A stretch of DNA of 64,000 nucleotides, from NCBI GenBank assembly GCA_964007475.1, contig OZ023273.1, positions 103,414,485-103,478,484 of the forward strand, in the 5' to 3' direction. Of this stretch, positions 43,193 through 56,100 are shown piece by piece. Source of the stretch: Hybos culiciformis (taxonomy: Eukaryota > Arthropoda > Insecta > Diptera > Hybotidae). The translations under genes were made by a program, and so were the position numbers. How positions within the stretch are numbered: position 1 is the first letter of the stretch; each line of letters begins with the position of its first letter. The notes below the pieces were generated by a model. The model had not been told where the DNA came from, did not search any database, and saw only the letters and a program-made list of their open reading frames with translations.

Positions 43193-43798
43193 TGGCCATT
43201 TATGGAACGTAGGAGAACATATAAAATTTTTATTTTCGTGAAATTTGTATGAAAATATTCGAATTGAAATTTTATTTAAGTTATAATTAATTAGTTAATT
43301 AATAAAAATGAATAGAAAAATTTTAAGGTCTGCGGGAATATCATTGGCAAACAATTCTATAGGTAGAAATATTTCCACGCATTACTTTTTCATCCAAATT
43401 AATTCAAAATCAAAAAGTGTATAAAAAAAAGAACTACTTTTAATTTAAATTTAAAAAACTTACCAATATTATTTAGACTCCAAATGTATGAGAATTTTCA
43501 ATAATAACTTTTTTTTACATTTTTATATTTGTTATGAACTGAAATTTTTTTTTTTTTTAGGTGTAAAAATACACTTTTTGATTTTGAATTATTTTGGATG
43601 AAAAAGTAATGCATGGAAATATTTCTACCTATAGAATTGTTTGCCAATGATATTCCGCAGACCTTAAAATTTTTTCTATTAATTTTTATTAATTAACTAA
43701 TTAATTATAACTTAAATAAAATTTCAATTCGAATATTTTCATACAAATTTCACGAAAATAAAAATTTTATATGTTCTCCTACGTTCCATAAATGGCCA
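43193..43798. mobile_element. Foldback element with about 245-bp arms
   Basis: TGGCCATTTATGGAACGTAG at the left end is mirrored at the right end. The arms run 43193-43440 and 43555-43798 with few differences, around an A+T loop. Weak extension of the inverted repeat outward (AGCGCC / AGCCC) suggests a slightly larger element. Flanks TGTCCAAA and TGTCAAAA could be an imperfect 8-bp duplication. Confidence 0.7.
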
Positions 43799-44511
43799 CA
43801 GAGGGCTTGTCAAAACAGTGAATTGAGGCGACAACGATAACGACACGATAGCGACTGAAAAAAATAGCCACTATGTATTTATATGAGAATGAACACAATT
43901 GAGGCGACTAATTACAAGCGACTTTGCCCGGTAATAAATTAGAAACGATTTCAGCTGAATTAAAGTGTCTAATTATTCAAAATAAAAAAAAAGCTATCTT
44001 TGAAAATTCATTTTGAAACAAAATTATATTATGATATAAAAAAATTAAAATAAATTTAAAAAGAAAATAAATATCATACTGAAGGAAAAATTAATTAATT
44101 TAGTCGACTACTTCTCTGCAATTGTGTTCACTTCAGTGATATCGCTATCGTTATCGTTGTCGAAGAATTATAGAATATGACTACGTCAGGATAGGAAACT
44201 CTAATGAACAAAAATATACCTCGTTTTATATGCAAAACAAAGTATTTTTTTCCAGTAGATTTAAAAAAGAGCACAAGCCTGAGAAGGTGCCTCCGATCGA
44301 TTTACTGAGACTTTTCTGATTTTGTAATTTTCTATCAGGAATGTAAACAACAAAATGAATAAAATGTTTCAAAAAAAAATTTTTTTTTTCGCATACACGA
44401 AGCTGCACATTTTTTCATCAGCTGACGTAGTAATCCTGACGTAGTAATATTCTATAATTCTTGTCGTTGTCCTTATCGTTGTCGTTGTCGTTGTCCCAAT
44501 TGTGTTTAGAT

Positions 44512-44583
44512 ATAATCGCGTTTGACGGTTTAACTGGGTCGAATTCTGGATTGCAACTGCTGAGCTGCAGCTGAGTAGCACCA
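44512..44583 (+). repeat. 75-bp direct repeat C, copy 2
   Basis: See the copy at 43055-43142. Here the spacer between blocks is a few bases shorter. It is preceded by CGTTGTC repeats. Confidence 0.7.
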
Positions 44584-44926
44584 AAATCAAACTTAAAAAG
44601 AGATTTTACATGGTGTACAATGTAGATGTAAACATTTAATCATAATAAAATGTAGAATTTTTATGATTCGGAAGTTAATTAATTTTACGTATTGTAGGTA
44701 ATTCAACATTGACACAATCTTGATACTTAAAAAATAAGTTTTATTTTTCCATTTATAAACAAAACAGAATTTTTGATAAGTTATGTTATCATTTCGCGGA
44801 GGGAATATATTTTAAGTCGAACTTGAAAACTGGCTCCAAGGGTACTTCATTTATCATGAGGTACTGCTGTATATTTTTTTTTATTAAGTCCTCATATTTT
44901 GATTTATAATCAAAAATTAATTATTT

Positions 44927-45371
44927 GCGTAAGTGCAGTTTATGTGAGCCACTCAGAACCGGCTGAAACTTGGAGGGGGGTAGAGGTGGTGCCCGAACTC
45001 CCAAAACTGAAATCAGTTCTTGGGGTAAAGGCCCCGTTTCGAAGATACGGCCCCCCAAAGTTTTCATACATTTTTGTATGGGAAATTTTTTTTTGCCCGA
45101 TTGGCCCTATTTTTTGGAAAAGGATAAAGGGGGTGCCCCAAAACCCACCCTCTTGTTTTGGGGCACCCCTACACTCTCAAAAAAAATTGGCCAAGCGAGC
45201 AAAAAAAAAAATTTCCCATACAAAATGTATGAAAACTTTGAGGGGCTATATCTCCGAAACGGGGCCTTTGCCCCAAGAACTGATTTCAGTTTTGGAAGTT
45301 TGGGCACCGCCTCTACACCCCCTCCAAGTTTCAGCCGGTTCTGAGTGGTTCACATAAGCTGCACTTTAGCC
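44927..45371. mobile_element. Foldback element, 9-bp duplication (TAATTATTT)
   Basis: Same family as 42218-42758. The ends are GCGTAAGTGCAGTTTATGTG and, inverted, GGCTAAAGTGCAGCTTATGTG. TAATTATTT flanks both sides. The inner centre is shorter and lacks the expanded G/C run. Confidence 0.8.
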
Positions 45372-45889
45372 TAATTATTTATTATGCATTTTAAACATAG
45401 TAGTTTATGATTAATAGAAAAAAGTCCATTTTAAAAAGTCATTCCCCTAAATAATTATTAACATGTTTAGTTTTAGATAGTCATAACAAAAATATGCCTA
45501 TGCAGAAACATAGCGGGATTTTTTTTTTAAATTTGTAATCTAATAATAAATTTAAATAGAGCATTAAAAAAATTATGAAATTAAATAATTTTTTTACACA
45601 TAAGTGGATATATTTTTAATTAAAATGCTGAAAAAAATTGTTTAAAAAAAATACCATCAAAACATAAATGTCTGGAAAAAAGTAAGCGAGGTAAGCGATC
45701 TTTAAAATTCAAATTAGATACGATAGGTATGGTATCTATACTAAAAAAAAATTGTTTTTGGATATCAATTTAAAAAATGCCTTAAACAATTAAAAAATAA
45801 ACAACAGCCACATTAAATTAAATATTTAAAAAAGTCGCATATTTGTCTTGAAAAAGAAAAAAAAAATTAAAAATAAATAAGAAGTTTTA

Positions 45890-46985
45890 TACCAAAAAAT
45901 ATAAGTATAGGTAGGTTCGAAGTGTTGGACAAACGTTAAACACCGACAGCGATAATGATAATATTATTATTATCGCTTTTGTGAAATTTAAGTGTTTATG
46001 CTAGCCCAATATTTCGTATTTTCTGGCTTTGAATAAATAAAAAAATATATAACTATTAGGTAGGGTAGGTATTAAGTACACTTATATTTTTTGGTAGGAA
46101 TCAAATTTCTTGCACCAAAAAATTTATTATAGGTAAACTACGGTTCTGGTACCTAGTAGGTATTAATTCGGTATTAATTCTTTTATATTAATTTTAAGCT
46201 GTTTTCGTTTTTAGACCAAATATGTATTGCAATCCTAGAGCTCGAATCCAGAAGATTCAAAGTGTTGGGCGAACTTGAACAATTTAAATTTTACAAAAAA
46301 ACATCAACAATGGTAATGGTAATATATTTTTTTTTTTTATATATTCTTAAGCTTTGTTTGTTTTTCGACAAAACGTATTGCAATCGTAGAGCTTGAAACC
46401 AGAACATTTGTAGTGTTCTGTGAACATTAAATTTAAATTTCACACAAAAAACACCAACAAGGATAATATTAATATTTACATTTTCGCTGTCGGTGCTCGT
46501 GTTTTTGTTTGAAATTTAAATTTTTCGTGTTCGCTCAACACTTCGAATTTTCTTACTTCGAGCTCTAGGATTGCAATGCGCGAAGCCGGAAAATTCGAAA
46601 TATTGGGCGAACGTAAAAATTTTAGATTTTACATAAAAACACCGTCAGCGATGATAATAATATGGTATAAGGAATTTCGTACAAAAAATATAAGTAAACT
46701 ACCTAAAAGGTCTATGTTTTTATATTTATTAAGCTGATTTTCTTTTTAGGCAAAATGTATTGCAATACTAGAGCTTGAAGTCAGAAAATTCAAAGAGTTG
46801 GGCGAACATAAACAATTTAAATGTCACACAATAGCACAGACAGCCATAATGACAATGTCAATAATATAATTATCGTGTTTTTGTGCGAAATTTAGCTCTA
46901 GAATTGCAATACGTTTTGTCTAAAAACAAAAATGGCTTAAAATTAAATAAATCACATACCTTTTATGTTAGTTTACTTATGTTTT
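45890..46985. repeat. Diverged tandem repeat, unit about 160-240 bp
   Basis: The blocks 'aaaacgtattgcaat', 'tagagctcgaa/cttgaa', 'agtgttgggcgaac', 'aatttaaattt', 'acaccgacagcgataatgataatat' recur about five times, some inverted (for example 46480-46570). Confidence 0.65.
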
Positions 46986-46989
46986 TTGG

Positions 46990-47320
46990 TACAAGTCGGC
47001 GTGGTTTAGTCCCAGGCTAGAATTTTGAAAATCCAAAAAGTATAAAGGTGCGTTAGCAAGTATATCACTCGGCTCCGGTCACCTTAGACTCCAAACAAGT
47101 TCTAAAGGTGCGTAAAAACCAAAATTAAAAAAAAATCGGGGGCGTAAAAAAAAAGGTAAATTTTTGGGAAAGTCGGCGTGGATCGGTCCTTGGCTGGAGT
47201 TTTGAAAATCTAAAAATATGGAATGTTGCTTAGATAAATAGGGCAGATTGCTGGTACGACATTGGGTCTACAAACTTGACGACCCACGATTTTTTTTATT
47301 TTTGTTTTCACGCACCTTTA
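46990..47320. repeat. Direct repeats around AAGTCGGCGTGG
   Basis: 'aagtcggcgtgg', 'ttttgaaaatc' and 'taaaggtgcgt' each occur twice or more in order. The unit is about 150-170 bases. Confidence 0.55.
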
Positions 47321-47339
47321 GACCTTGTTTCGACTAAAA

Positions 47340-48971
47340 ACTGTTCCAGTATCCCTGTTATTTTAATAGAAATTTTTGTAAAAATATTTTCCGATTCAGC
47401 TGCAATCGTAAAAATAAAGATTAATGTAAAACAAAAACATAATACGTAATTTTAATGAATTTTCCTAAAATCTATCTAATTTCAAAATAAATGTACCTAA
47501 TAAAAAAAAATTATTTCTTTTCCGGAGTTCATGTAATTTTATCAGAATTTTGTATGAAAACACTTTGCTTCAACTGTAACCGTAAAAAAAAATTTAATGC
47601 AAAATTGTTACATAATACCATTGAGTAATAATAATATTTATAAGAGGGACAGAATTCATACAAGTAAATTTTTTTTAAAAATTATGACAATATTTTGAAT
47701 GTATTGAGTAAATTTTTTTAAATCAAATGTGTTTATTCTTAATTTTATTATTTTTATTATTGTATTAAGAATAAACACATTTGAATATGAAATTTTTATT
47801 CAATACATTGAAAATATTGTCATCATTTTTGACTTATTTGAAAAAAAAATTCTGAAATTTACTTGTATAAATATTATTACTCAATGATAATACGTAATTT
47901 TGAGCACCAAAACTAGCAAACCTAATCGTAAAAATACATATAAATTGTAAAAGTACAAAATACAACTTAGTGTTAAACAACAAAACAACCAAATTTTAGT
48001 TTTTTTAGTAAAAATACATACTATTGTTCCATAATCCATGTAATTTTAATGGAAATTGATGTATAACTAAAAACTCTATTTGCTTAAGCTGTAACCTTAA
48101 AAATACAGATTAAATGTAAATCTACAAAATGCATTTTTAGAATTAAGACGTGATAAATAGTAAATTTTACTACTTCTAGTAAAAATACATGTTATTTTTC
48201 CAGAATCATGAAAAAAAAGTTGTTTTAGATCCCTTTGCTTTTTAAAAATACAGAAATACCAGCAATTTTACGGAATTAATGTAAAATTGCCACGTCTGAT
48301 TTTCTGATTTTTCATGAAAAAATATTCCCTAGTAGGTACTGTGAATTTACGTGGTTAGCATTGTAAACATTCTGTAATTCTACATTTTTTTTTACAGTGA
48401 TTATGTAATTTTAATAAAAAATTAGGTACAAACTCTTTTTGATTTGTAAGAATACAGAAATACCAGGAAATTTAATGAGTTTATGTAAAATAGTAACGTC
48501 TGATTATGTAATTTTCCATGAAAAAATATTCCCTGGTAGAATCTCTGAATTCACATGATAATCAGTGTAAAATTTTGTGTAATTTTACATTTTTTTTTAT
48601 AATGAAGTGTAATTTTAGCACAAATTTATGTAAAAACACTTTTTGCTACAACTGCACACGTAAAAAAACAGATTTTATGTATAATTACTCATAGAATGTA
48701 GTTTTAGACGCCAAAACCATCCAATTTTACTTTATGTACTAAAAATACATATTACTTTTCCAGAATCTATGTAATTTTAATAGAAATTTGTGTAAAAACT
48801 CAGTTTGATTTGCAAAAGTACAAAAAATTCAGGAAATTTGCACAATTTGTGTAATATTGTAACGTAAAATTCTGTAATATTCCATGAAAAAAATTTTACC
48901 TGGTAGGTAATGTAAATTTACGTGGCTAGCAGTGTAAAGTTTTGTGTAATTTTACATTATTTTTTACAGTG
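47340..48971. repeat. Right subterminal tandem array of the 20-kb transposon
   Basis: Diverged long units contain 'tgtaattttaatagaaattt', 'aaatacagaaataccag', 'ccatgaaaaaatattccc', 'gtggctagcagtgtaaa' and 'tgtgtaattttacatttttttttacagtg'. Copies of the terminal TTTTTTACAGTG motif occur inside the array as well as at the true end (for example near 48392-48404). It is interrupted by a palindromic insertion at 47620-47885. Confidence 0.7.
47620..47885. mobile_element. Palindromic MITE nested in the right array
   Basis: ATTGAGTAATAATAATATTT at the left is mirrored by AATATTATTACTCAAT at the right. Inner pairs are ACAAGTAAATTT, ATTATGACAATATTTT, AATGTATTGA and TCAAATGTGTTTATTCTTAAT. The loop is only about 20 bases. 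Confidence 0.75.
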
Positions 48972-51108
48972 TTGGATAAATCATGTTTCAGCTTATGTGC
49001 ACAATTTTCGTGTGTCCTAAAATTTAAAAATAAATAAAATAGAAATTTAAATAAGCATATTCAAAATGAATTCTCTATTTTCACATGAAAATAAATTAGT
49101 ACAGATTATACATTTAGGTATACTCTTTGCCACACTTTTTTTTAAGAATATGTATAGAAAAAAAACATTATAATCTCCTCATGTGCTTGTGTGACATGAA
49201 TATGAATATACTTATACTGTCTATGGAATAATGATTTTTAATCTGGCTAAATTGTTTTAAAAATTATTAATCTGACATTTAAAATTTGATAATTGCTTTA
49301 TATTGCAAGCTAAGGTCACAAATTGGAAGTTACAGCCATAAGTTCCTTGTAAATGTCCGCCGCCAGCCGTAAGCTGCAAATCAGCTCACTCAGCTAAAAT
49401 TTTAAAGTTATTAGATATCTACATATTTTACGGTACCCCAATAAATACTCGAAAACCAATTTCCCAAAAACAATTCTTTGAAAAACATTTGCTCGAAAAA
49501 TAATTACTCGTAGAATCATATTTTACAGTTTATAATTTTGTCAGCTACATTTAAAATGAAAATATTTATGTTCAAGACCTCGTTGACGTGAAATTAAATG
49601 TGTTTGTTTTTTTTTGTCTTTCCGGAAAAGTGTTAAATAAATAAAAAAGTTTTCCCAAAAAAAAAATAAGCAAATGTAATTATATATATTTTTATTACAA
49701 ATTTACATATTTTTTTTTGCTGGCTGATAAAAAACTGAAGGAAAATCTTTTATTTTTCCTTTTAAAACTTATTTTTTGCTTTATCAAAATTGTAAAACTG
49801 CAATTTTCATAGTAAAGGTTACAAGAAATGGCAAATTTTAAAAAGTTTAAAAAAGTTATATTTAAGTGTTTTTGTCCAATAACTGCTTTTGGCACGTCAG
49901 ATAAAAACTTTTTATATCGAATTACGAAAAAAAAGTAGCAGTTAACAAAATGACTTGTAAGTAAAAGTTTTTGTTACGCTTTTATTTTTTTTTATTTAAT
50001 GATTGGCATTTCAAAGATTACATGGATTACATGGATCGATCTTTAAAAACTTTGATCTGCAAATAATATGAAAGATTGGAATTGGTTAAGTTAGTTCAAA
50101 ACATATACATTTTTGTTCATTTCTTTTTTATTATGTTTGTAAATAATTTCTTCGAGATACTGATGACCTACAAAAATTTGTTTTCTTTTTTATTAAAGTT
50201 TTTTCAATACTTGTATATAATATTTGAATATTCGCCATCAGTGTCATGTACTTAAATATAGATTTCGGACTTCAAAGTTAATTTATATGCCATTATTGTA
50301 ATTTCGAAGCATCAAATCGTATTTCAGCACAATATACAAACGTTTTTAATTTTTGGGTTCCGTGGATTTAATTGTATTTCATTTGACTGTATAATATTTA
50401 AATGTTATTATACTACATATGACTATAGCTATACTGTATTTCTATTTAATTAAATTTTTTTTTAAATTGAACTGCTAAAAGTGAGATGTGATGAGCCAAT
50501 TATATAAAATATAAACAAATGTAATTGCTATTATTTGCAGTTAATTGTATACTAACACATGAAAAACAGTCGAATTCCGAAAATTCCTCATCATTTCCCG
50601 TATCTTACTGCTGTTACAACTTGCGAAATAAATCTTTAAAGTTTTGAACAACAAATTTTCGATCAAAAGAAATTGAGTATAAAACAAACTAAAAACATAT
50701 AGCAAATAAAAATAGGAAAAATGTCCTTATATCGAAAAAGTTTTTTAATTAAATTTTTTTTTTTAATTTTTTAAGGTTTGGATGATGTAAAAAAAACTTA
50801 CTACCGCATTGATTCGTGTTGTTAACTTTAGAACAGATTTAAATTTTAACTTAATATTCAAAAGTAAAAAACGAATTCAATATTCAAGTTAAGACTAGCA
50901 TAATTTTTAATAATACAAGGGGAATTTTTTTTAGTTTTCACTTTTAAGAAATTATAAGTAATAGAAGTATGATTAAGAAAAAAATTTAAGTTAACAAAAT
51001 TTGGTATATTTCATTCAAGTTTCGTAGTGGGTCAAACAGAGTTGAAACAAAATTTTCAATTTTTCAATATTTTCAAATTAACAAAATTTTCTATTTGAAC
51101 CACTGGAA
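48972..51108 (+). repeat. Palindrome arm B (left copy)
   Basis: About 2.1 kb, repeated in inverse at 53150-56335 (with an added hAT). Only scattered substitutions separate the arms where I compared them. It runs up to the scaffold gap. In the left copy it starts at the TT duplication of the 20-kb transposon. No gene is recognised in the arm. Confidence 0.85.
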
Positions 51109-51308
51109 NNNNNNNNNNNNNNNNNNNNNNNNNNNNNNNNNNNNNNNNNNNNNNNNNNNNNNNNNNNNNNNNNNNNNNNNNNNNNNNNNNNNNNNNNNNN
51201 NNNNNNNNNNNNNNNNNNNNNNNNNNNNNNNNNNNNNNNNNNNNNNNNNNNNNNNNNNNNNNNNNNNNNNNNNNNNNNNNNNNNNNNNNNNNNNNNNNNN
51301 NNNNNNNN
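51109..51308. other. Scaffold gap (200 N)
   Basis: Exactly 200 N, the placeholder length often used for gaps of unknown size. It lies between palindrome arm B and the copia fragment, so the true join is unresolved. Confidence 0.99.
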
Positions 51309-52591
51309 CAGAAGACGAGCTTAAAGTAAACATTGTACAGGCTAAATTGATTGAAGAATATAAGAAAAGAGAATTTAAAGGTAAAGTAACTGGAAATGAT
51401 TCAGCTCTAAAAGTTAATAATGGTTCAACTAAAAGTTGTTTTTTCTGTAAGAAAAATGGACATTTTAAAAAGGATTGCATAAAGTATAAAAAATGGTTGG
51501 CCAATAAGAACAAATCTAGTAGCGATGAAATTAATCGTAATAAAGTGGATCAAAAGGTAAATATGGTTGAAGATGGTGAATATTTGTTTCCAGTTTATAA
51601 CAGATGTTCAAATGAAAATTGGGTAATTGATTCTGGCGCCACTAGTCATATAGCTTCAGATAAAAGGTTCTTTGAAAATTTTGATTCAAACTATAATGAT
51701 AAAATTTATGTTGCAAATGGCAAACAAGTTGAAGTTAAAGGAAAAGGTTCAGTAAAATTAAATACCTTAGGACTATCAGGTGAGGTACATAAAGTTACAC
51801 TTACTAATGTTTTATATGTTCCAGAAATTAACAGCAATTTAATATCAGTTAACAAACTCATATTGAAAGGGTGTGATGTAAAATTTACAACATCTAATTT
51901 TTGTGAAATCAGTTTCAACAATCGTTGTATTGCAGTAGGTGATTTACGTAACAATCTATATGTTTTGAAGCAACAAAATCAAGTTTATGCAGTAAATAAT
52001 TGTCACACAGTAAACTGTATTCATCGTTGGCATGCTGTTTGTGGCCATAGAGATTTAGAAGTAATAAAACGTTTGAATATTGACAAAATGGTTGAAGGTG
52101 CTGAAATTATAGATTGTGGTATAAAAGAAACTTGTGGTATCTGTCAAGAAGGTAAATTAACTAGATGTAAATTTCCCAAAAAGGCCCATAAACATTCTTC
52201 AGCGGTAATGGATTTAGTCCATACAGATTTATGTGGTCCCATGCAGACACAAACTCCTTCAATGAAATCATATATACTTACCTTTATAGATGATCATACC
52301 AGATATACAGTTATATATTTACTTAAAAATAAATCAGAAACATTCAGTAAATTGCAGGAATATGTTGAAATGTGTTATAATTTATTTGGTCGTAAGCCAA
52401 AGTTTATTAGATCTGATCGAGGTGGAGAGTATGTTGGTGAAAATGTAGTAAATTATTTGAAGAAAAATGGCATACAGATTCAGTACACGGTTGCAATGAC
52501 TCCACAACAGAACGGCGTTGCTGAACGAAAAAATAGAACTCTAATTGAAATGTATGTTAATAGATGCTGGTTTAACGAATCAGTTTTGGGG
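51309..52591 (+). pseudogene. Ty1/copia-type gag-pol fragment (zinc knuckle, protease, integrase)
   Basis: The frame enters from the gap. In order it shows a CCHC zinc knuckle CFFCKKNGHFKKDC (about 51436), a protease motif WVIDSGATSHIASD (about 51618), a pre-integrase region (HRWHAVCGHRDLEVIKRL, CGICQEGK) and the integrase core with DLVHTDLCGP, IRSDRGGEY and QQNGVAERKNRT holding the D, D and E. At about 52550 the frame is broken by a small deletion/frameshift. Family-like residues continue in another frame for about a dozen codons, to about 52591. Reverse transcriptase and RNase H are absent. The apparent ORF tail to 52786 is unrelated sequence. It occupies the centre of the large palindrome. 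Confidence 0.85.
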
Positions 52592-53149
52592 TACGTTTAT
52601 AATAACTTTTTTCCAAAAAAATTATTTTACATAAAATTACAACATGGACAAGGACAACATAAAGTTTATTCAAAGGACACCATCAATTTTTTTTCTCGAT
52701 TTTTCCGTTATTACTCATTTGTGTTGACCATTTTTATTATCGTTTTTTATAGCTTTAAGCTCTGTTTTTTTTTTTTGCGTGTTTAATTTATGTTTGCTGC
52801 ATTTCATCAGTTAATTTATGCTGATTGTCCTTTACAGAGCAAGAGAGCAGGGAACACAAAAAAAGTTAACGTTTTCTTTTTATTTTGTTTTATTATGAAA
52901 AACATTTTTATAATTCATGTAATTTTGATATCAATTTTCATGTAAATTTTTGCAAAAAAAATTCTTTTCACAAATTATTAAACATAAAACTTATCAAAGT
53001 GTGAAAATCCGAAAAGGAGTAAAAAACAACTGATGAAAACATGTTTTTAAGCTTTATTCTCATTTCCCTGTTTTAATGCATATATTTTAAATGAATTGAA
53101 TATATGATATTATAACTTATTCAAGTTTGATTTTATATAGTCTCTTCCA
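52592..53149. other. Palindrome spacer; possible copia LTR remnant
   Basis: No coding content. TGTTGACC at about 52724 and TCTTCCA at about 53148 could be the two ends of a retroviral-type LTR (TG...CA), about 430 bases. With the other end lost in the gap, this cannot be tested here. Confidence 0.3.
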
Positions 53150-56100
53150 GTGGCTCAAATAGAAAATTTTGTTAATTTGAAAATATTGAAAAATTGAAAA
53201 TTTTGTTTCAACTCTGTTTGACCCACTACGAAACTTGAATGAAATATACCAAATTTTGTTAACTTAAATTTTTTTCTTAATCATACTTCTATTACTTATA
53301 ATTTCTTAAAAGTGAAAACTAAAAAAAATTCCCCTTGTATTATTAAAAATTATGCTAGTCTTAACTTGAATATGGAATTCGTTTTTTACTTTTGAATATT
53401 AAGTTAAAATTTAAATCTGTTCTAAAGTTAACAACACGTATCAATGCGGTAGTAAGTTTTTTTACATCATCCAAACCTTAAAAAATTAAAAAAAAAAATT
53501 TAATTAAAAACTTTTTCGATATAAGGACATTTTTCCTATTTTTATTTGCTATATGTAGGGATTGCAAAAAAAAAACAAAAAAAACCAATACCGGTATTTC
53601 GGTATTGAACTTTACTGATACCGGGATCCCGGTTTTAATACCGGTATTCCAAAAAATAATATTTCTCAAAATAAAAAATACCTATAATAATTATTATAAA
53701 AATGAAACAAAAATTATTTAATTAATAAAAAACATGCCCTCTGCAAATTGCAACCTCCAATAATTTAAAAAAAATACTTTCACACTAAATCAGCAGAATT
53801 GTTAAAATCTTTAAGTAAATACAAATGCAACTACACACAACAAACTATTAAGAGCCCTCAGTGCGGAAAATGGGTCTTGGTTTTGCTTTGATTCTAGAGT
53901 TAATACAATCTCGACTGATGTGATTTTTTTATATGTTAGAGAGTATATAACTGGTTCCAGGGTAGGCGAGGCGAATTTTTTGAGTTTTTTGGCCCAAATG
54001 AGCCTTTAAAATACTTAAACATATTTGCTTGGATTCTGAAGTAAAGCAAAAAGATAATAAAAAATCTCAAACGCAGAAATAAAGCTAAAATACCACTCTC
54101 CAGGGCTGGTGACGTGAAATTTTGAATTTCTTTAATTTTCTAAACAATTTTTAATTAATTTCATTTATTTCTAACAAATTTTTAATTTTTTTGATAAATT
54201 ACAGTTTCTGCACAGAAATAAAATTCAAATATAGTTTTGTGATTTTCTGGTAGAGGTGTTTTTCGTACAATATTTGTCGCATTTTTCACGGCCGTTTATT
54301 TTCTGTAAAATAAAACAAAAAAAACTGCAAAAATAGAAAACAGAATTTCACGTCGAGGGCTCTTAAAACTTTTATTTTTTTAGTAACCGCACTTGTTTGT
54401 AATTATAAAAAACAATCTACTAAAAATATCAAAAAATATTGAATAATAAATCCTCAGAAAAAAATTTAAATACCGAAATACCGGTTTTGACAAATATAAT
54501 ACCGGTATTGATTTTCATTAGTTTTTTTCCGAAATACCGGGATCCCGGTATCCCGGGATCCCGGTATTGCGATCCCTAGCTATATGTTTTTAGTTTGTTT
54601 TATACTCAATTTCTTTTGATCGAAAATTTGTTGTTCAAAACTTTAAAGATTTATTTCGCAACTTGTAACAGCAGTAAGATACGGGAAAATATGAGGAATT
54701 TTCGGAATTCGACTGTTTTTCATGTGTTAGTATACAATTAACTGCAAATACATTTAATAGCAATTACATTTGTTTATATTTTATATAATTGGCTCATCAC
54801 ATCTCACTTTTAGCAGTTCAATTTAAAAAAAAATTTAATTAAATAGAAATACAGTATAGCTATAGTCATATGTAGTATAATAATATTTAAATATTATACA
54901 GTCAAATGAAATACAATTAAATCCACGGAACCCAAAAATTAAAAACGTTTGTATATTGTGCTGTAATACGATTTGATGCTTCGAAATTACAATAATGGCA
55001 TATAAATTAACTTTGAAGTCCGAAATCTATATTTAAGTACATGACACTGATGGCGAATATTCAAATATTATATACAAGTATTGAAAAAACTTTAATAGAA
55101 AAGAAAACAAATTTTTGTAGGTCATCAGTATCTCGAAAAAATTATTTACAAACATAATAAAAAAGAAATGAACAAAAATGTATATGTTTTGAACTAACTT
55201 AACCAATTCCAATCTTTCATATTATTTGCAGATCATAGTTTTTAATTTAAGATTTAAGTTTTTAAAGATCGATCCATGTAATCCATGTAATCTTTGAAAT
55301 GCCAATCATTAAATAAAAAAAAATAAAAGCGTAACAAAAACTTTTACTTACAAGTCATTTTGTTAACTGCTACTTTTTTTTCGTAATTCGATATAAAAAG
55401 TTATTATCTGACGTGCCAAAAGCAGTTATTGGACAAAAACACTTAAATATAACTTTTTTAAACTTTTTAAAATTTGCCATTTCTTGTAACCTTTACTATG
55501 AAAATTACAGTTTTACAATTTTGATATAGCAAAAAATTTGTATTAAAAGGAAAAATAAAAGATTTTCCTTCAGTTTTTTATCAGCCAGCAAAAAAAAATA
55601 TGTAAATTTGTAATAAAAATATATATAATTACATTTGCTTATTTTTTTTTTGGGAAAACTTTTTTATTTATTTAACACTTTTCCGGAAAGACAAAAAAAA
55701 ACAAACACATTTAATTTCACGTCAACGAGGTCTTGAACTTAAATATTTTCATTTTAAATGTAGCTGACAAAATTATAAACTGTAAAATATGATTCTACGA
55801 GTAATTATTTTTCGAGCAAATGTTTTTCAAAGAATTGTTTTTGGGAAATTGGTTTTCGAGTATTTATTGGGGTACCGTAAAATATGTAGATATCTAATAA
55901 CTTTAAAATTTTAGCTGAGTGAGCTGATTTGCAGCTTACGGCTGGCGGCGGACATTTACAAGGAACTTATGGCTGTAACTTCCAATTTGTGACCTTAGCT
56001 TGCAATATAAAGCAATTATCAAATTTTAAATGTCAGATTAATAATTTTTAAAACAATTTAGCCAGATTAAAAATCATTATTCCATAGACAGTATAAGTAT

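Larger units (their letters stand above)
28861..48971 (-). mobile_element. 20.1-kb CACTA/EnSpm-type transposon with transposase and CIDE-N gene
   Basis: The left end is CACTGGTAAAAA and the right end, inverted, is CACTGTAAAAAA. TT lies on each side. The inverted arm at 56320-56345 has the uninterrupted site (AAACTCACTTGGATAAATC on the complementary strand), with a single TT, so the insertion boundaries and the 2-bp duplication are read directly. Both ends carry tandem arrays (28960-29570 and 47340-48971), as subterminal regions of CACTA elements do. Inside, on the minus strand, are an 849-aa transposase-like gene (32320-34869) and a three-exon CIDE-N gene (30265-31948). The remainder is filled with nested foldback elements and repeats. 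Both genes are open, so the element may be recently active. Confidence 0.8.
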
